From positions 1 to 10,332 of the forward strand of contig JAAYLF010000143.1 of assembly GCA_012522035.1 (NCBI GenBank): a stretch of DNA of 10,332 nucleotides, written 5' to 3'. Below, in pieces: positions 1-6,274 of this stretch (position 1 is the first letter of the stretch; the number at the start of each line of letters is the position of its first letter). The notes beneath the pieces were generated by a model that did not search any database, was not told the origin of the DNA, and saw only the letters and a program-made list of their open reading frames with translations. Made by a program: the position numbers and the translations under genes. Source of the DNA: Clostridiaceae bacterium (lineage in GTDB: Bacteria > Bacillota > Clostridia > UBA1212 > DUPL01).

Positions 1-2
1 AC

Positions 3-779
3 AAGATAGACAACCCCAAGGCTGCAAACAACTGTTTCTTCATCCCTGGAGACAGCGTGTTCATTGTCAATAAATACGGAAAAAGGGTTTTGAATGAAAA
101 AAGAAACTACAACGACAGAGGCATGATTCACTTTGTATGGGATCAGAACAAGGGAGAATGGACAAATCAACTCCTATTCCTTATCGCAGACAGAAGAGCG
201 GTTGAATTTTGGGACGGATATCCGCCTTTTGCCACATCAGGACTTGACCTTAAATACCTGATAGAAGGCAAAGATCTTGATGACCTTGCAAGCAAGATAA
301 AAAAACGTGTAGAGAAACTCACTCCACATATCGGAAGTTTCAGAGTCGATGAAACTTTTGCCCAAGGACTTAAGGATACATTCTTGAGATTCAATGAGTT
401 TGCAAGAAACGGCCATGATCTTGATTTCCAAAGAGGAGAATTTGCGTATGACAGAGAGTGGGGTTCAGTACTTCCTACAAAACCAGGTATAAACTGGCCT
501 GAAGACAAAACCAAGAACTACACCATGTATCCTCTTTCGGAAGAAGGCCCGTATTATGCAGCAATTCTGGCATCAAGTACACTGGACACCAACGGAGGTC
601 CTGTAATCAACAAACATGGTCAAATCCTTGATTGGAACGACAATCCGATTCCCGGTCTATACGGTGCAGGAAACTGTATTGCAGCACCAAGTGCCAATGC
701 ATACTGGGGTGGAGGAGGAACTATAGGTCCTGCCCTGGCGTTTGGCTATATTGCGGCAATACATGCAACAAAATCGTAA
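3..779 (+). CDS. FAD-binding dehydrogenase (fumarate reductase / 3-ketosteroid dehydrogenase type), C-terminal part
   Basis: The reading frame is open from position 3, so the gene starts upstream of the window; the GTG at 57 is internal, and the 18 codons before it read as ordinary protein. The visible 258 residues hold the end of the substrate-binding cap and the C-terminal FAD-contact segment. A G-G-P-V-I-N-K-H-G-Q-I turn is followed by GLYGAGN (about residues 218-224) and by a Ser-Ala-Asn-Ala-Tyr / Gly-rich segment ending in GPALAFGYIAA. In the fumarate reductase / KstD flavoprotein family this segment closes the flavin site. The N-terminal dinucleotide-binding motif is outside the window. 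The natural substrate cannot be read from this part. The gene is convergent with glpP, with one base between the two stop codons, and its likely terminator lies inside glpP. Confidence 0.85.
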   Translation, partial: KIDNPKAANNCFFIPGDSVFIVNKYGKRVLNEKRNYNDRGMIHFVWDQNKGEWTNQLLFLIADRRAVEFWDGYPPFATSGLDLKYLIEGKDLDDLASKIKKRVEKLTPHIGSFRVDETFAQGLKDTFLRFNEFARNGHDLDFQRGEFAYDREWGSVLPTKPGINWPEDKTKNYTMYPLSEEGPYYAAILASSTLDTNGGPVINKHGQILDWNDNPIPGLYGAGNCIAAPSANAYWGGGGTIGPALAFGYIAAIHATKS

Positions 780-780
780 T

Positions 781-1329
781 CTAGCTATACCATAGCCTCT
801 TGTTCGATGTGGAAATACTGGATGCTCCTGCTTTCAATGCATCCAGTATTTCCTTTTTGGTTTCAATAAGGCCACCTGCAATAATAGGTATGTTGACACT
901 GGTCTTGAATTTTTCAATTATCTTGGGTACAACTCCCGGCATTATCTCCATCATGTCGGGCATGAACATTTTCATTGACTCTATGGCTGTATCAAAGGAA
1001 TGATAATCGATGATAAAGAAGCGCTGAATTGTATAAAGCTTTAGCTCTCTTGCCTGTTTGAGTATATTTATCCTCGTACTCAAAATGCCATCAACACCAC
1101 ATTTTGCCATATACTCAATACCATAGTTATCCCTTGCTACCCCTTCTATCATATCAGCATGAACAAAAACTGTTTTCCCATGCCTGTGGGCACACTGCGC
1201 ATACTCTTCCAGATTGAATATGTTTGTCTTTAACAGAAAGATAATGTTCAAATGACTTTTTACCGCCTCGTCAAAGTCTTCCCTTGTATGAATTGCAGGT
1301 ATAATTGGGTTGTCTTCAAATATGTTCAT
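781..1329 (-). CDS. glpP: Glycerol-3-phosphate responsive antiterminator GlpP
   Basis: This 182-residue protein matches the GlpP family (G3P antiterminator, PF04309) over its full length; the Bacillus subtilis protein is of similar size. Family-type motifs are visible: GKTVFVHADMIEG (residues 51-63), GVDGILSTR (78-86), EIMPG (128-132), IPIIAGGLI (147-155) and STSNKRLW (173-180). In the known family, GlpP binds G3P and then the leader RNA of glp genes, allowing RNA polymerase to pass an intrinsic terminator. The start codon is supported by AGGAG six bases upstream, which overlaps the stop of the DUF1667 gene; the gap between the genes is 9 bases. It is the last gene of the operon, whose leader carries a matching terminator, so self-inclusion in a G3P feedback loop is likely (inference). 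I see no terminator of its own past the stop codon. Confidence 0.93.
   Translation of the reverse strand: MNIFEDNPIIPAIHTREDFDEAVKSHLNIIFLLKTNIFNLEEYAQCAHRHGKTVFVHADMIEGVARDNYGIEYMAKCGVDGILSTRINILKQARELKLYTIQRFFIIDYHSFDTAIESMKMFMPDMMEIMPGVVPKIIEKFKTSVNIPIIAGGLIETKKEILDALKAGASSISTSNKRLWYS
811..858 (+). terminator. Intrinsic terminator of the FAD dehydrogenase gene, embedded in glpP coding sequence
   Basis: A perfect 15-bp inverted repeat (arms 811-825 and 839-853, 13-base loop) is followed directly by five T on the + strand (854-858). It begins 32 bases after the dehydrogenase stop codon. On the opposite strand the same bases encode GlpP residues in the E-I-L-D-A and A-S-S-I-S stretches near the C-terminus, and there the hairpin has no T tract after it. 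It should therefore terminate only the + strand transcript. Confidence 0.8.
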
Positions 1330-1338
1330 ACCATTCTC

Positions 1339-1686
1339 CTATCCGATGTTTCTCGTGGCTATTATGTTCACATCCTCGTAAACCTTCTCCAATATGATAT
1401 CACCAATTCTCACAGGCGGAGCACATTTTACCTTGTTAATCTTCTCCATTACCTCAAAAATCCTGTCTTTGGGCAAAGGCTTGTCCGACCTTACAGAAAC
1501 CATCCTGTTATCAGTTGTTCTTATGGTAGTGGTAAGGGTCCTCTTTGGACAGATGCACTCTTCTTCTGCATATTTGACTCCTTTTTTGCATCCTGCCCCC
1601 TTTATTTCCTTGATCTTCCCATCTTCCATTACAACTTCCAGATTACAGCTTACAGGACATACAATGCACACAAGCTCCATAACCAT
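1339..1686 (-). CDS. DUF1667 Cys-rich protein, probable Fe-S component of the G3P oxidation complex
   Basis: This 115-residue protein has the DUF1667 layout: a C-x2-C-P-x2-S-C cluster at residues 7, 10 and 14, then G-C-K-K-G-V-K-Y-A (C33), a CICP pair (C44, C46) and PKRTLTTT. The ordered cysteines suggest an iron-sulfur cluster, but that is inference. In many Clostridia and in Thermotoga this family sits in the same gene trio as here, after a GlpA-like and a second flavoprotein. The ATG at 1686 overlaps the stop of the upstream oxidoreductase as TGATG, with GGAG just before it, so translational coupling is likely. A GTG at 1689 and an ATG at 1680 are alternative starts. An electron-transfer or accessory role, comparable to GlpC in enteric bacteria, is plausible but unproven. 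Confidence 0.85.
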   Translation of the reverse strand: MVMELVCIVCPVSCNLEVVMEDGKIKEIKGAGCKKGVKYAEEECICPKRTLTTTIRTTDNRMVSVRSDKPLPKDRIFEVMEKINKVKCAPPVRIGDIILEKVYEDVNIIATRNIG

Positions 1687-2936
1687 CACTCTCCAATTAC
1701 CTTAAGGCTGATTTCATTGCCTTTGATATTTTTTAACACATCTTCCGCCATGGTGACATATTCCATTTCTCCGGGTTTAGTCTTCCTTCTTTTCGCCTTG
1801 CAGACAACCTTTTCACAGTCACTGACAATTATCTGAACATTATCAAGTTCATTTTTCGTCCTGAAATATATTTTCACCTTTTCATTGTCACTCGAAATTC
1901 TTTGAGGAACCACGTAACTTACATTATCTGATGCAGTTACAGAGATATTTTTATTCTTAACCCTCTCCCCTTTTATATATCTTGCTGCAGCTTCCCCTGC
2001 AATATATGCTTCTTCAGAGACATAATCCACAAGGTCATGAACATGCAGTACATTTCCACAGGAAAACACCCCTTCAAGAGAAGTTTCCCTGTTTTGGTCC
2101 ACAACAGCACCTTTTGTACTTCCATCCAGCTCAATACCCATTCCTTTTGTAAGCTCGTTTTCAGGGATAAGACCAACGGACAAAAGAAGGGTGTCACACT
2201 CTATGTACTCTTCAGTACCCGGAATTGGCCTTCTGTTTTCATCAACTTTGGAAATTGTAACTCCTTCAAGTCTATCTTTGCCGTGTATTTTTGTAACGGT
2301 ATGACCAAGCTTTAAAGGAATGTTGAAATCATCAAGACACTGAACTATATTTCTTGCAAGACCGCTGGAATAGGGCATGATTTCACAAACCGCCTTGACA
2401 GAAGCTCCTTCAAGAGTCATTCTTCTTGCCATTATAAGGCCAATGTCTCCCGACCCCAATATGACAACTTGTCTGCCAACCATAAGTCCCATCATATTAA
2501 TGAACTTCTGGGCTGTACCCGCAGTGTAAATGCCGGCAGGTCTTGTCCCGGGAATATTCAAGGCTCCCCTGCTTCTTTCCCTGCATCCCATGGCAAGAAT
2601 TATTGCTTTTGCCTTTATCTTTACTTCTCCTTCTTCTTCATTTACGTAAGTTATCACTTTGTCCTTTGAAATATCCACCACCATGGAGTTAAGTTTGAAA
2701 GGAATACCCAAATCCAATATCATTTTCTCATATCTCCAGGCATATTCGGGCCCTGTAAGCTCCTCCTTGAACATATGAAGACCAAAACCGTTGTGTATGC
2801 ACTGCTGCAAAATACCTCCAAGGCTTTCATCCCTCTCTATAATCAGCAAATCCCTTATTCCCTTCCCATAAGCGGACACCGCTGCAGCCATGCCTGCAGG
2901 TCCTCCACCAATTATGACCAAATCCTTCGTCTGCAT
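1686..2936 (-). CDS. FAD/NAD(P)-dependent oxidoreductase of the glp operon
   Basis: A 416-residue two-dinucleotide-fold flavoprotein. GGGPAG at residues 10-15 binds FAD. A G-G-I-L-Q-Q-C-I-H-N-G-F-G stretch at about 40-52 is typical of this glp-associated subgroup. GSGDIG at 161-166 is the second, NAD(P)-binding Rossmann motif. GVFSCGNVLHVHDLVDYVSEEA-like sequence at about 289-310 forms the C-terminal FAD contact. I chose the ATG at 2936 because GGAAGAAGGAG lies at ideal spacing and the previous gene ends at 2941. The frame stays open up to 3038, but that extension would overlap the previous gene by about 98 bases and does not look like family sequence. The product probably accepts electrons from the GlpA-like subunit and passes them to NAD(P) or another carrier. 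The exact acceptor is unknown. Confidence 0.88.
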   Translation of the reverse strand: MQTKDLVIIGGGPAGMAAAVSAYGKGIRDLLIIERDESLGGILQQCIHNGFGLHMFKEELTGPEYAWRYEKMILDLGIPFKLNSMVVDISKDKVITYVNEEEGEVKIKAKAIILAMGCRERSRGALNIPGTRPAGIYTAGTAQKFINMMGLMVGRQVVILGSGDIGLIMARRMTLEGASVKAVCEIMPYSSGLARNIVQCLDDFNIPLKLGHTVTKIHGKDRLEGVTISKVDENRRPIPGTEEYIECDTLLLSVGLIPENELTKGMGIELDGSTKGAVVDQNRETSLEGVFSCGNVLHVHDLVDYVSEEAYIAGEAAARYIKGERVKNKNISVTASDNVSYVVPQRISSDNEKVKIYFRTKNELDNVQIIVSDCEKVVCKAKRRKTKPGEMEYVTMAEDVLKNIKGNEISLKVIGE

Positions 2937-2940
2937 GTTT

Positions 2941-4326
2941 TCACTCCTTCTTCCCCACAACAATTCTTGAATCTCCGCCTGATTTTCTAACCTCGCAAAC
3001 ATCAATTCCGAGCTCTCTTGCCAAAATCGATACAACACTCGGCATGCAGAAGCCTCCCTGGCATCTTCCCATACCGCTTCTTGTTCTCCTTTTTATAGCA
3101 TCCACAGTAATGGCTTTTGGGTTTGTGTGTATGGCTTCAATTATTTTCCCTTCACTAACCTTTTCACATCTGCACACCATTTTATTGTACCTGGACTTTT
3201 CTACCTGGTATATTTTTCTTGTACTTGTATAGTCCTTTTTCTCAACCAGCTCCAATCCCATGTCTTTCAGCATGTTTGATACATGCACCGCTATTGCAGG
3301 CGCTGCTGTAAGACCGGGTGAGTCTATTCCTGCAAGATTAAGAAAATTGGGTTTTGGGGCTGTAATTAAAAAATCACCATTTTTTGTCGTAGCCCTAAGC
3401 CCGGTAAAAGAAGTTATCACACTGCCAAAAGGAATGTTCTTCACGCATTCCGCAGCACTATTAATAATCTTCTCAATACCAACCCTGGTGGTTTGGGTGT
3501 CTTCCTTGTCGTAAACATCCTCTGAAGTGGGTCCCAGAAGGATGTTGCCATCCACAGTAGGACTTACAAGCACACCCTTTCCCATTTTAGTGGGCACCTT
3601 GAATATGGTGTGCCCAACCAGGCCGCACAGCTCCTTGTCGAGAAGAAGGTACTCTCCTTTTCTTGGAGTTATCTCAAAAGAATCATCTCCAACCATCCTG
3701 GATATTTTGTCAGCATACAGTCCTGCAGCATTGATAATGTATCTTGCCTTTATTGTGCCTTTGGTGGTTTCTACTTCAAATGCTCCGTTATCACAAGATA
3801 TGTCAAGAACCCTGCTTTCAAGAAAAAGCTCCACACCATTGTCCATAGCATGTCCCATAGCTGCAATAGTAAGCTCGTAAGGACATACAATGGCCCCTGT
3901 TTTTGCATGGAGTGCATACAATGCCTTGTCAGACACATTCTCTTCCAGTTCCCTTATTCTCTCCCCATTTATTATTTCCAGGCCGCCAACTCCGTTTCTA
4001 ATACCTCTTTCATAAAGCTCTAAAAGAACGTCCCTCTCCTCTTCGCGAAAAGCAAGAACCATCGAGCCGTTTCTTTTGTACTTCACACCCAGTTCCTTTG
4101 TTATCTTCTCCATCATCAGCGAGCCTTCAACATTGAATCTGGCTTTCAAAGTACCGCTTTTTGCATCAAACCCTGCATGCACAATGCCGCTGTTGGCTTT
4201 TGATGCCCCCATTGCCACATCGCTTTCCTTTTCAATTACACATACCGACAGTTCATATCTAGACAATTCCCTTGCTGTCATTGCACCAGTAACACCAGCA
4301 CCAATTATTGCAACATCATAAACCAT
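2941..4326 (-). CDS. GlpA-like FAD-dependent glycerol-3-phosphate dehydrogenase with C-terminal [2Fe-2S] BFD domain
   Basis: A 461-residue DAO-fold flavoprotein. GAGVTG at residues 9-14 is the FAD-binding motif, followed by E33 and the A-S-K-A-N-S-G-I-V-H-A-G-F segment (41-53) typical of the GlpA/LhgO-like group. A C-terminal bacterioferritin-associated-ferredoxin-like domain has the four expected ligands: C385 and C387 (C-R-C-E), C422 and C427 (G-R-C-Q-G-G-F-C). It should oxidise G3P to dihydroxyacetone phosphate. The start at 4326 is set by AGGAAGGTG at 4332-4340; an upstream in-frame GTG at 4362 falls inside the leader terminator and is unlikely. It is the first gene of the operon, 4 bases before the next start. 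Related proteins may act on 2-hydroxyglutarate or other hydroxy acids, but co-transcription with glpP supports G3P. Confidence 0.88.
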   Translation of the reverse strand: MVYDVAIIGAGVTGAMTARELSRYELSVCVIEKESDVAMGASKANSGIVHAGFDAKSGTLKARFNVEGSLMMEKITKELGVKYKRNGSMVLAFREEERDVLLELYERGIRNGVGGLEIINGERIRELEENVSDKALYALHAKTGAIVCPYELTIAAMGHAMDNGVELFLESRVLDISCDNGAFEVETTKGTIKARYIINAAGLYADKISRMVGDDSFEITPRKGEYLLLDKELCGLVGHTIFKVPTKMGKGVLVSPTVDGNILLGPTSEDVYDKEDTQTTRVGIEKIINSAAECVKNIPFGSVITSFTGLRATTKNGDFLITAPKPNFLNLAGIDSPGLTAAPAIAVHVSNMLKDMGLELVEKKDYTSTRKIYQVEKSRYNKMVCRCEKVSEGKIIEAIHTNPKAITVDAIKRRTRSGMGRCQGGFCMPSVVSILARELGIDVCEVRKSGGDSRIVVGKKE

Positions 4327-4434
4327 ATGTACACCTTCCTCATGACATGAAAAAAAAGACACACGAAAACAAAGGCCTCGCCTTCATTTTTACGTGTGTC
4401 TCCAAATCTCTACACATGCAATATTTATTTATAC
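4327..4434 (-). promoter_or_regulatory. Untranslated leader of the glp operon, predicted GlpP-responsive attenuator
   Basis: The leader RNA would start about 6-8 bases after the -10 box, near 4434-4431. It runs through a strong intrinsic terminator (4350-4401) and then reaches the ribosome binding site (4332-4340) of the GlpA-like gene. A promoter, short leader, terminator, glp gene order is the architecture regulated by GlpP in Bacillus subtilis, and glpP is in this operon. Regulation by G3P is inference from that known mechanism; the leader elements themselves are visible. Confidence 0.75.
4350..4401 (-). terminator. Intrinsic terminator in the glp leader; probably also ends the DUF692-like gene transcript
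   Basis: Read on the - strand, AGACACACG (4401-4393) pairs perfectly with CGTGTGTCT (4365-4357). An AAAA/TTTT step and an inner AAGGC-GAG-GCCTT hairpin extend the stem to about 18 pairs, and an eight-T tract (4357-4350) follows. It lies 63 bases after the stop of the DUF692-like gene and 24 bases before the GlpA-like start codon. Confidence 0.88.
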
Positions 4435-4438
4435 TTAA

Positions 4439-4467
4439 ATTATACCCGTATTCTCTCTTTCTGTCAA
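4439..4467 (-). promoter_or_regulatory. Sigma-A type promoter of the glp operon
   Basis: On the - strand, TTGACA (4467-4462) and TATAAT (4444-4439) are separated by exactly 17 bases, a full match to the vegetative consensus. The -35 box overlaps the TGA stop codon (4464-4466) of the upstream DUF692-like gene. Such a strong core promoter fits control after initiation, by the leader terminator. Confidence 0.88.
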
Positions 4468-5309
4468 TTCGCTCTACTTTTCACGATTTCCCACACCCTG
4501 TGCATCTGAATCTCTATTTCTTCTTTAATTTTCTCATTAATATCTGTATGCAGAACCAGCGGGATTCCGGCTCCTATCTTGTCATTGTCCCTCCCATATT
4601 CCACAGTGACAATTTCCGGTCTGCACCTATCAAGTACAAACTCAAGAGCCTTGTAGCCTTCTTCATGTATCATCGTATGGCACATAACAGCACCAGGTAT
4701 TTCAATCCACCCATTTATATGCACTTCCACGGTTTTATCAAGAGGAAGCTTTTCCATGTACTCGTAAAAAGGCATATCGAGCCATTTTGCCGCACAAAAC
4801 GCATGACTTATATCCAAAAGAAGGCCGCATCCGCTTTCATGTACAAGCCTTGAAAATACATCCGGCTTTATGAGTTCACCCCACATTACATTGTCGCAGT
4901 TTTCAATCAGGACAAACTCCAAATACTCGTACTTTTCTTTTATGTACCTTGCATTATCTACAATTGTTTCAAAAAAAGCACCAAAAGGCACACGTTCAGG
5001 TTTTTTTGACAATGCAGGATGAAAAGACAAGCCCGGGGTTTTTGTTGTTTCAACAAGCCTGTCTGCAATTCTATCATCAAAGTCTTCCTTAAGTGTGGCA
5101 GAAGACAGATCATGCGGTGCAGGATAAAGGCCATGCAGAAGAATCGGTCTTTTTTGAGCTATACGACTGCAAAGACCTTCAAAAGCATCCAGGTCCTTCA
5201 TAATCTCCATTTGAAAGCCAAGAGCAGGATATTTGAAATAATCGAGATGGATTCTTCCTTCGTCAAATAGTTCTTCTGTTTCCAAATAATAGTTGCATGC
5301 AATCTTCAT
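4464..5309 (-). CDS. DUF692-like TIM-barrel protein (putative MbnB/TglH/ChrH-type metalloenzyme)
   Basis: A 281-residue protein with the look of a xylose-isomerase-like TIM barrel carrying buried metal ligands at strand ends: LLHG (H59), SFHP (H97), VLIEN (E136), LLLDISHA (D166, H169), VEVHING (H197), CHTMIH (H211, H215) and VTVEYGRDND (E237). The order of the I-E-N, L-L-L-D-x-x-H, V-H-I-x-G-W and final V-E-x-x-x-D-N-D elements resembles DUF692 (PF05114), whose studied members use two or three irons to modify Cys residues of peptides. Assignment to that family is from memory of its motifs. A general AP-endonuclease-2-like sugar-phosphate barrel is the main alternative. The ATG at 5309 has AGGAG six bases upstream and its own promoter. 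No partner protein (DUF2063-like) or obvious precursor peptide is next to it. Confidence 0.65.
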   Translation of the reverse strand: MKIACNYYLETEELFDEGRIHLDYFKYPALGFQMEIMKDLDAFEGLCSRIAQKRPILLHGLYPAPHDLSSATLKEDFDDRIADRLVETTKTPGLSFHPALSKKPERVPFGAFFETIVDNARYIKEKYEYLEFVLIENCDNVMWGELIKPDVFSRLVHESGCGLLLDISHAFCAAKWLDMPFYEYMEKLPLDKTVEVHINGWIEIPGAVMCHTMIHEEGYKALEFVLDRCRPEIVTVEYGRDNDKIGAGIPLVLHTDINEKIKEEIEIQMHRVWEIVKSRAN

Positions 5310-5335
5310 CTTAATCTCCTACTGTTTTTGCCAAT

Positions 5336-5364
5336 ATTATACAATACAGCTTCTCCGATTACAA
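5336..5364 (-). promoter_or_regulatory. Promoter of the DUF692-like gene
   Basis: On the - strand, TTGTAA (5364-5359, 4 of 6 to consensus) is followed after 17 bases by TATAAT (5341-5336). The start codon lies about 27 bases beyond the -10 box, giving a short leader with AGGAG. The promoter starts just after the stop codon of the histidine kinase remnant (5368-5370). Confidence 0.7.
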
Positions 5365-5367
5365 ATT

Positions 5368-5559
5368 CTAAAGAACAACCCTGAGAACAAACAAATAATC
5401 CTTGACAGCAAACTGACAATTTCCATGCAGCTTCTCAACCACATGCCTTATGCTTTGCGTTCCAAGACCGTGGTTGGCGTCTTTTGCCAAAGGCAGTCCA
5501 ATTTTACTTCTTGAACACAAGGGTTCTTTATGGACAAAAGAAGCTAAAGAGGTTTCTTT
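5368..5559 (-). pseudogene. 3' remnant of a GHKL-type sensor histidine kinase (AgrC-like ATPase end)
   Basis: A 63-codon open stretch has no usable start codon and is preceded by an in-frame TGA at 5560-5562. Its translation reads G-L-P-L-A-K-D-A-N-H-G-L-G-T-Q-S-I-R-H-V-V-E-K and ends with Y-L-F-V-L-R-V-V-L and a TAG. This is the pattern of the last part of a GHKL (HATPase_c_5) kinase domain: the glycine-rich ATP-lid box NHGLGxxSI, the following helix, and a final F-x-V-x-V-x-L strand. The rest of the kinase (sensor, dimerisation helix, N box) is missing, so this is a relic. It is joined to the nucleotidyltransferase remnant within about 30 bases, which suggests a deletion that fused two genes. 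Confidence 0.65.
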
Positions 5560-5815
5560 TCACCATCATCTGGTCGTTTACGTCTTCAATGTGGTGTACC
5601 AGATTATTGCCAATAGGCTCAAAAACACGTCAACCCAAATGCTGCATGTACTGAATAATCCGATCCCTTTCATGCCAATATACCGAGATGTCAACGTCTG
5701 CATGCTTGCGTATGTTTCTGTCAAGGAAAAGCTCAATTGCATACCCTCCGTAAACAGCATAATGAAAACCACCACCATCAAGCAAACTAATAGCTTCTTC
5801 CAACACTTTGTCCAT
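5528..5815 (-). pseudogene. 5' remnant of a small nucleotidyltransferase with an in-frame stop
   Basis: From the ATG at 5815, with GAGAGG upstream, 61 codons run to TGA at 5630-5632. The peptide has a nucleotidyltransferase start: a short helix, V-Y-G-G-Y-A-I-E-L-F (residues 21-30) and R-N-I-R-K-H-A-D-V-D-I-S-V (33-45) with the D-x-D metal pair D40/D42. This resembles aminoglycoside-2''-adenylyltransferase-like and AbiEii-like proteins. After the TGA the same frame continues sensibly for 33 codons (R-V-F-E-P-I-G-N-N-L-V, then D-Q-M-M-V-K-R-N-L-F) to TAA at 5528-5530. Trp (TGG) is the residue expected at the TGA, so a nonsense mutation is likely. The family is usually about 150-200 residues long, so the C-terminal half has also gone. 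Confidence 0.7.
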
Positions 5816-5845
5816 TTTCCTCTCTCTCTTTCTATCAATACTCTT

Positions 5846-6274
5846 CTATGAACGAATAAACCCAAGTATAACCGGATCCTTTATCTTCTTGTCTTCTGCC
5901 AACATTACTATCTTTGTAAGCACCTCAGCAGTTTTGAGATCATCATCGGCAAAAGGAAGAAATACTCTTCCTCTGTGAGAGGAATGCACTGGAAGAATAG
6001 GCATCATTCCCTTTGCCTGCATATGAGCAACACCACTTCCCAGGTGAACAGTATATTCGCCAAACTCTCCTTTGATTAGCGCATGGGATTTATTTATTGT
6101 AACATTGTCAATCTTGAGAAGTGGAAGCAGCACGTTGATAAGGGCAGTGCGCATTTCAATAGTGGACAGACTTGCTTCCGGGTCCACACTTCCGTAATGG
6201 GCAGCACTGACAAGCAAATCAATATCCCTCATGGCTTCTGAGAAAAATACAGGCGGTACTTCCGTGATATTCAT
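5846..6274 (-). pseudogene. DUF4132-type gene, fragment F (C-terminal end)
   Basis: A 142-codon frame carrying the conserved end of the DUF4132 family: P-P-V-F-F-S-E-A-M-R-D-I-D-L, V-D-P-E-A-S-L-S-T-I-E-M-R, Y-T-V-H-L-G-S-G-V-A-H, L-P-V-H-S-S-H-R-G-R-V-F-L-P-F and A-E-D-K-K-I-K-D-P, ending where the family usually ends. The ATG at 6274 overlaps the stop of fragment E and has no clear ribosome binding site, so it is an internal Met, not a gene start. Confidence 0.85.

Noticed and set aside
1252..1836. Plus-strand open frame of 194 codons
   Set aside because: It lies opposite glpP, the DUF1667 gene and the end of the FAD/NAD(P) oxidoreductase gene, all well supported. Its translation has no recognisable motif and no ribosome binding site.
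2937..3038. N-terminal extension of the FAD/NAD(P) oxidoreductase
   Set aside because: The extra 34 codons overlap the GlpA-like gene and do not look like a flavoprotein start. The ATG at 2936 has a strong ribosome binding site and is followed at once by the FAD motif.
4308..4853. Plus-strand open frame of 181 codons
   Set aside because: It runs through the glp leader hairpin, the promoter and the antisense of the DUF692-like gene, and its composition is that of a shadow frame.
5310..5367. A precursor peptide gene beside the DUF692-like enzyme
   Set aside because: This gap holds only the promoter and ribosome binding site, and the other side (4327-4463) holds only the glp promoter and leader. 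No short frame with a ribosome binding site and cysteines was seen.
5450..5851. Plus-strand open frame of 133 codons and a minus-strand frame at 5578-5865
   Set aside because: Both cover the nucleotidyltransferase and kinase remnants, which have recognisable motifs in their own frames. The two alternatives show none.
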